Part shown: one piece after another, positions 6,630 through 9,875 of the stretch
Layout of the letters: the number at the start of each line of letters is the position of its first letter
Numbering within the stretch: the stretch's first letter is position 1
Program-made: the position numbers and the translations under genes
Notes under the pieces: generated by a model
The model's input: only the letters and a program-made list of their open reading frames with translations
The model's database searches: none
Told to the model about the DNA's origin: nothing
DNA from: an uncultured Oscillospiraceae bacterium
GTDB lineage: Bacteria; Bacillota; Clostridia; Oscillospirales; Acutalibacteraceae
Direction of reading: 5' to 3'
Assembly: GCA_900549055.1 (NCBI GenBank)
Contig: URNB01000076.1
Location: 1-9,875, forward strand
Length of the DNA: 9,875 bases

Positions 6630-7430
6630 ATGAAATACGAAAAAATCCTTCTGTTTTCCTCAATTGTGCTGCCCGCCGTTGTGCTGATGCGCTTTTTGCA
6701 GCTTTTTTTCACGGTGGATGTAAAAACCGGCTTTTTCAAATCGGAATATGAGGACGCGGGGCGCTGCCTTTTGGTTCTGATTGCCCTCGGCTGCGCGGCT
6801 GTGGCGGTGCTCTGCTTAACCTCGCACAGAAATCCCGAGAATCCGCCGAAAAAAAACCTTGTGACGGCGGTTTTTTCCTTTATCACCGCAGCCGTTACCG
6901 CAATTGAAATATTTTCGGAATCCTTTGCCGGTACGGTAATGCGTTGGCAGTCCTCACTTTTAATGCTTATGGGGCTTGCCGCCGCCGCCTTTTTCGTTGC
7001 TTACGGCATAAGCCTGATTTCCGATTTCACGCTGCCGCCGATTTCCGCGGTAATACCGGTTTTTTATTTTATAATCAAGGTGATATGCGTTTTCACCTCG
7101 GTTTCCTCGCTCGCGCTTATAACCGATAATATTCTCATGCTCGCGGCATACTGCACGCTGCTGTTCTTCTTCCTGTGCTTCGGAAAGCTTTATAACGGAA
7201 TCGACCGCGAATACAATTTCAGAAAGCTGCAGGCATCGGGCTTTGCCTCGGTGCTGCTCTGCCTTACGCAGTCTGTACCGCACATTATATTCAACCTCTC
7301 AAACGGAGGGGCTTACCGCCACACCTCTAACATATCCAACATTTCACTTTTGGTATACGGTCTTTTTACCGCGGCGTTTACCCTTGCCCATTTTTCGCTT
7401 AAAAATACTTCGGCAGGTGAACAAAAATGA
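6630..7430 (+). CDS. Integral membrane protein with about eight helices, unknown function
   Basis: I do not recognise this 266-residue protein. Hydrophobic segments are visible at about 5-26, 44-63, 77-95, 108-130, 138-163, 168-185, 202-222 and 237-257. Loops are short and the longest (about 27-43 and 64-76) are charged. A polar stretch KLYNGIDREYNFRKL (186-200) between helices six and seven is the most motif-like part. No transporter, protease or transferase signature is visible. The ATG at 6630 has GGAG upstream (in ACGGAGTG) and a strong sigma-A promoter. The stop codon overlaps the trmB start in ATGA, so the two are translationally coupled. The function is unknown; coupling to a tRNA methyltransferase does not by itself imply a role in translation. 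Confidence 0.85.
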   Translation: MKYEKILLFSSIVLPAVVLMRFLQLFFTVDVKTGFFKSEYEDAGRCLLVLIALGCAAVAVLCLTSHRNPENPPKKNLVTAVFSFITAAVTAIEIFSESFAGTVMRWQSSLLMLMGLAAAAFFVAYGISLISDFTLPPISAVIPVFYFIIKVICVFTSVSSLALITDNILMLAAYCTLLFFFLCFGKLYNGIDREYNFRKLQASGFASVLLCLTQSVPHIIFNLSNGGAYRHTSNISNISLLVYGLFTAAFTLAHFSLKNTSAGEQK

Positions 7431-8110
7431 GAATGCGCAAGAAAAAACACCTGGAGGAAAGGCTTGAGAATATTTCAGAGCTGCTTTTTATAAGCGAACT
7501 TGAGGACAGAAACTTCAATAATGCGGCAAGCAATCCCGAATATATCGATTTTGATAAGCTCTTCGGCAGAACCGCGCCGCACATTCTCGAAATAGGCTGC
7601 GGTAAGGGCGGCTTTGCGGTGGAATTTGCAAAAAGAAATCCCGAAGCCGATATTATCGCCGTTGAAAAGGACGCGAATGTTATAGTCGCGGCGTGCGAGG
7701 CGGCAAAAAAAGCCGGAGTTAATAACCTCTATTTTATAAAGTGCGCGGCGGAATATCTGCCGAAGTATATCGCACAGCACAGCATAGAACGCATTTTTCT
7801 TAATTTCAGCTGCCCGTTTCCGAAAAACAAGTATGCCGCCCACCGCCTTACCCACCGTCGGTTTTTATCGATCTACAAATCGCTTATGAAGCCTCGTGCC
7901 GAAATTCACCAGAAGACCGACAATATGCATTTCTTTGAATTTTCGCTTGAGGAGCTTACCGCCGCGGGCTTTGCGCTCAAAAACATTTCGCTCGATCTGC
8001 ACGCAAGCGGCTTTGAAGGAAATATAGAAACGGAATACGAGCATAAATTTGCCGCCCTCGGTCAGCCGATCTATCGGCTCGAGGCGTATTTACCCGAGGG
8101 AGCTTTATAA
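7427..8110 (+). CDS. trmB: tRNA (guanine-46-N7)-methyltransferase (TrmB)
   Basis: TrmB uses S-adenosylmethionine to form m7G46 in the variable loop of tRNAs. The 227-residue protein shows the SAM-binding ILEIGCGKGGF at 53-63, an acidic strand end at E80 (IIAVEKD), and the family loop LNFSCPFPKNKYAAHRLTHRRFL (two pieces, 125-134 and 135-147). KTDN follows at 163-166, and TEYE at 202-205 precedes GQPIYRLEAY. Most TrmB proteins have D-P-W-P in the loop; here the Asp position is Cys129 and the Trp is Phe131. The start ATG at 7427 has AGGTGA at 7415-7420 and overlaps the upstream stop. rsmG begins 2 bases after its stop codon, so the two methyltransferase genes form one operon. Confidence 0.93.
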   Translation: MRMRKKKHLEERLENISELLFISELEDRNFNNAASNPEYIDFDKLFGRTAPHILEIGCGKGGFAVEFAKRNPEADIIAVEKDANVIVAACEAAKKAGVNNLYFIKCAAEYLPKYIAQHSIERIFLNFSCPFPKNKYAAHRLTHRRFLSIYKSLMKPRAEIHQKTDNMHFFEFSLEELTAAGFALKNISLDLHASGFEGNIETEYEHKFAALGQPIYRLEAYLPEGAL

Positions 8111-8112
8111 AA

Positions 8113-8832
8113 ATGACCGACTTTCATATTGAAAAAATAACCGACCGCTGCGCCGAATTCGGTGTAAAAATCGACAGAGAGATTACAGAACGCCTTAATC
8201 TATACGGCAATCTGCTGCTTGAATGGAACGAGAAAATAAATCTCACCGCAATAACAGCGCCCGAGGACGTGCTTTACAAGCATTTTTACGACTGCATTCT
8301 GTTTTTCAAGGCTGTAACACCTGATAAAAATGCCGAAATAATCGATGTGGGCACAGGAGCGGGCTTCCCCGGAATGGTGCTTAAGATTATACGCCCCGAT
8401 TTAAAAATAACCCTTCTTGACAGTCTTAACAAACGCCTTTTATTTTTAAACGAGGTGATATCACAGCTCGGTCTTCAGGACATTTCCACGGTGCATATGC
8501 GCGCAGAGGATGCGGGCAGGGCGCCCGCGCACCGCGAAAAATACGATATTGCCTGTGCGCGCGCAGTAGCCTCGCTTCCGGTACTTATGGAATACTGCCT
8601 GCCGCTTGTAAAAAAGGGAGGCAGCTTTATTGCTATGAAGGGCGCCTCCGCCGCGGAGGAAAAGGCTTTAAGCCTTAAAGCCGCCGGCATTTTAGGCGCT
8701 GCGGAACCCACTATTATATGCGAAACTCTCACCGGAAATGAGCAAAGAGCCTTTGTTATTTCAAAAAAGATATCGCAAACCCCGACAAAATACCCCCGCA
8801 AGCCCTCCGATATTTCAAAAAAGCCGCTTTAA
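8113..8832 (+). CDS. rsmG: 16S rRNA (guanine-527-N7)-methyltransferase (RsmG/GidB)
   Basis: RsmG makes m7G527 in the 530 loop of 16S rRNA using S-adenosylmethionine; loss of it in other bacteria gives low-level streptomycin resistance. The 239-residue protein has the family hallmarks in order: WNEKINLTAI (38-47), SAM motif DVGTGAGFPG (78-87), LLDSLNKRLLFL (101-112), VHMRAED (127-133), ACARAVASLPVL (147-158), and the C-terminal YPRKPSDISKKPL. AGGGAG at 8097-8102 lies 10 bases before the ATG. It follows trmB by 2 bases and is followed by the noc gene, as in the rsmG-noc order known from Bacillus. The last codons form half of a terminator stem. Confidence 0.96.
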   Translation: MTDFHIEKITDRCAEFGVKIDREITERLNLYGNLLLEWNEKINLTAITAPEDVLYKHFYDCILFFKAVTPDKNAEIIDVGTGAGFPGMVLKIIRPDLKITLLDSLNKRLLFLNEVISQLGLQDISTVHMRAEDAGRAPAHREKYDIACARAVASLPVLMEYCLPLVKKGGSFIAMKGASAAEEKALSLKAAGILGAAEPTIICETLTGNEQRAFVISKKISQTPTKYPRKPSDISKKPL

Positions 8833-8845
8833 TGCGGCTTTTTTT
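8817..8845 (+). terminator. Rho-independent terminator overlapping the end of rsmG
   Basis: A stem of GCCGC (8823-8827) and GCGGC (8834-8838), extended by A-T pairs (8817-8822 with 8839-8844), is followed by and includes seven T residues. The loop TTTAAT contains the rsmG stop codon, so the terminator is folded into the coding end. It closes the membrane protein-trmB-rsmG operon before the noc promoter. Confidence 0.9.
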
Positions 8846-8880
8846 GTTGTAAAGAGGCGTTTTTTCCCGACCTGTTTTTC

Positions 8881-8909
8881 TTTACAAACCGAAAAAATGT
8901 ATTTACAAT
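8881..8909 (+). promoter_or_regulatory. Sigma-A promoter for the noc-like gene, with repeated TTTACAA elements
   Basis: -35 TTTACA (8881-8886), a 17-base spacer and -10 TACAAT (8904-8909) each match five of six consensus bases. Transcription would start near 8916, about 24 bases before the ATG. TTTACAA occurs at 8881-8887 and again at 8902-8908, exactly 21 bases apart. A 9-base inverted copy of the first site, TTGTAAAGA (8847-8855) against TCTTTACAA (8879-8887), lies upstream. The promoter is well supported; an operator role for the repeats is conjecture. Confidence 0.72.
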
Positions 8910-8939
8910 GGGAAGCAGAAAGGGCAAAGGAGGAATTTG

Positions 8940-9776
8940 ATGTACACCCTATCCGATAAAAAGCTTATAATGCTGCGGCCGAAGGATATAAAGCCGTCAT
9001 CCGCGGTGCCACGGCGCGAATTTGACGAATATGAGCTGAAGCTTTTGACCGACAGTATTCAGGCAAGCGGAATAATAGAGCCGCTGGCGGTAAGGAGGCT
9101 TCAGGGCGGCGGATATGCACTTATAACCGGCGAAAGGCGGCTGCGTGCCGCACTGCGCGCGGGACTCCGGCGCGTGCCGTGCATAGTGCATAAAACCGAT
9201 GAGGAGACCGCCGCGCTTTATGCGGTGACCGAAAATTTACAGCGGAGCCGATTAAACGCCTTTGAGGAGGCGGAAAGCATAAACCGTTTGATAACCGAAT
9301 ACGGGCTTTCCCAATCCGAAGCGGCGGCAAGGCTCGGAATCGCTCAATCCACCCTTTCAAACAAGCTGAGACTTTTAAGGCTGTCCGACGGTGTTCAGAG
9401 CAGAATAATATCCTCCGGACTTTCCGAACGCTATGCGCGCGCGCTTTTGCGGCTGCCGGAGGAAAGGCGGCAGGAGGCGCTTGACCGCATAATTGCCGAT
9501 GAGCTTACTCTGAAACAGACGGAGGAATACATATTCGATCTTTTGAACCCCGAGGACGAGCCGTGCGAAGCGTCCGAGGAGCCGATCAGAAAGGCCGCTA
9601 TAGGCGATGCAAGGCTGTTTGCAAACAGTCTTGCAAAGCTTGTGACCACACTGCACAGCTCCGGCATAGAAGCCGTTTCCAAAAAGTATGAAAATGATAA
9701 ATACATTGAATACAGAGTCCGTATTCCGAAGGCGGCGTCCGCCGCCGAGCGCTGCAGGCAGTTAAAAATTTGTTGA
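8940..9776 (+). CDS. noc: ParB/Spo0J-family DNA-binding protein, Noc-like
   Basis: ParB-family CTP-dependent DNA-binding clamps organise the chromosome; the Noc branch prevents septum formation over the nucleoid in Bacillus. The 278-residue protein contains the ParB N-domain with GIIEPLAVRR (44-53), GERRLRAAL (64-72) and ENLQRSRLNAFEEA (98-111). A helix-turn-helix region lies at about 121-147 (LSQSEAAARLG, QSTLSNKLRLLRL), and the C-terminal domain has GDARLFANSL...EYRVRIPK at 222-264. The HTH and C-terminal wording resembles B. subtilis Noc as remembered (QSTIANKLRLLKL, TIRIPK), and the gene follows rsmG as in Bacillus. The N-terminal amphipathic membrane-binding helix of Bacillus Noc is not evident. 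The start is ATG 8940, 6 bases after AAAGGAGG (8926-8933); the TTG at 8937 is too close. A plain ParB assignment remains possible. Confidence 0.88.
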   Translation: MYTLSDKKLIMLRPKDIKPSSAVPRREFDEYELKLLTDSIQASGIIEPLAVRRLQGGGYALITGERRLRAALRAGLRRVPCIVHKTDEETAALYAVTENLQRSRLNAFEEAESINRLITEYGLSQSEAAARLGIAQSTLSNKLRLLRLSDGVQSRIISSGLSERYARALLRLPEERRQEALDRIIADELTLKQTEEYIFDLLNPEDEPCEASEEPIRKAAIGDARLFANSLAKLVTTLHSSGIEAVSKKYENDKYIEYRVRIPKAASAAERCRQLKIC

Positions 9777-9783
9777 GCTTCCC

Positions 9784-9810
9784 CGCCCTGCGTTTCCCCT
9801 GCGCAGGGTG
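9784..9810 (+). terminator. Weak possible terminator after noc
   Basis: CCCTGCG (9786-9792) pairs with CGCAGGG (9802-9808), extendable by a G-T and a C-G pair, around a 9-base loop. The nearest T run (9821-9825) begins about 11 bases after the stem, which is too far for a classical terminator. This may be an imperfect terminator or just a hairpin. Confidence 0.35.
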
Positions 9811-9841
9811 CGCCCAACAGTTTTTAAATAATGTCTACTGA

Positions 9842-9867
9842 ATAATTGCATTAGCAAATGCAATTAT
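9842..9867. repeat. Perfect 11-bp inverted repeat, AT-rich, near the right edge
   Basis: Arms ATAATTGCATT (9842-9852) and AATGCAATTAT (9857-9867) flank the 4-base spacer AGCA. Neither strand shows a T run after the stem, so it does not look like a terminator. It may be an operator for the next gene, which lies outside the window, or the end of a repeat element. The rest of 9777-9875 shows no coding signal. Confidence 0.65.
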
Positions 9868-9875
9868 ATAAAATC

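Noticed and set aside
8937..8939. TTG start one codon before the noc ATG
   Set aside because: It would lie only 3 bases after the Shine-Dalgarno sequence; ATG 8940 has 6-base spacing.
9431..9817. 128-codon minus-strand open frame opposite noc
   Set aside because: It is the shadow of the high-GC third-position pattern of the noc gene; no ribosome site or recognisable domain.
1..9875. CRISPR array, tRNA, rRNA or mobile element genes
   Set aside because: No regularly spaced direct repeats, no cloverleaf or rRNA-like sequence, and no transposase, integrase or phage-like protein on either strand.

Overview
The window looks like chromosomal housekeeping DNA from a spore-forming, low-to-moderate GC Firmicute of class Clostridia, probably an anaerobic gut lineage near Oscillospirales/Ruminococcaceae. 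The evidence is a SpoIID sporulation protein, a T-box leader on the isoleucyl-tRNA synthetase gene, strong Shine-Dalgarno sites of the AAAGGAG(G) type, sigma-A-type promoters, and an rsmG-noc pair as found near the Firmicute replication origin. The placement rests on gene content and remembered family sequences; no database search was possible. I see no rRNA, tRNA, CRISPR array, transposase or phage gene.

Layout. Positions 1-113 are a chain of small hairpins ending in a rightward terminator-like stem-loop. From 6506 down to 112 every gene is on the minus strand. In order of transcription they are spoIID (6506-5538), then rsmD-coaD-coiled-coil protein (5407-3894) behind a near-consensus promoter, then an Ile-specific T-box leader (about 3872-3639), ileS (3623-474), and a small two-helix membrane protein (453-112). 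From 6630 to the right end every gene is on the plus strand: an unidentified eight-helix membrane protein overlapping trmB by ATGA, then rsmG with a terminator built into its last codons, then a separately promoted noc/parB-family gene (8940-9776). The last 99 bases hold two inverted repeats and no gene.

How the genes relate. The content is mainly translation and RNA modification. RsmD and RsmG modify 16S rRNA, TrmB modifies tRNA, and IleS charges tRNA-Ile under T-box control. CoaD supplies coenzyme A, SpoIID acts during engulfment in sporulation, and the Noc-like protein belongs to chromosome organisation. The two transcription units diverge from 6507-6629, where a sigma-A promoter facing right overlaps a sigma-E-like promoter facing left to spoIID.

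I found no clear undescribed multi-gene system. The points most worth checking are a TrmB with altered residues in its catalytic-loop motif, an Ile T-box with a degenerate T-box sequence and compact specifier region, the overlapping divergent vegetative/sporulation promoters, a Noc-like protein without the Bacillus membrane-targeting helix, and two unidentified membrane proteins tied to translation genes.
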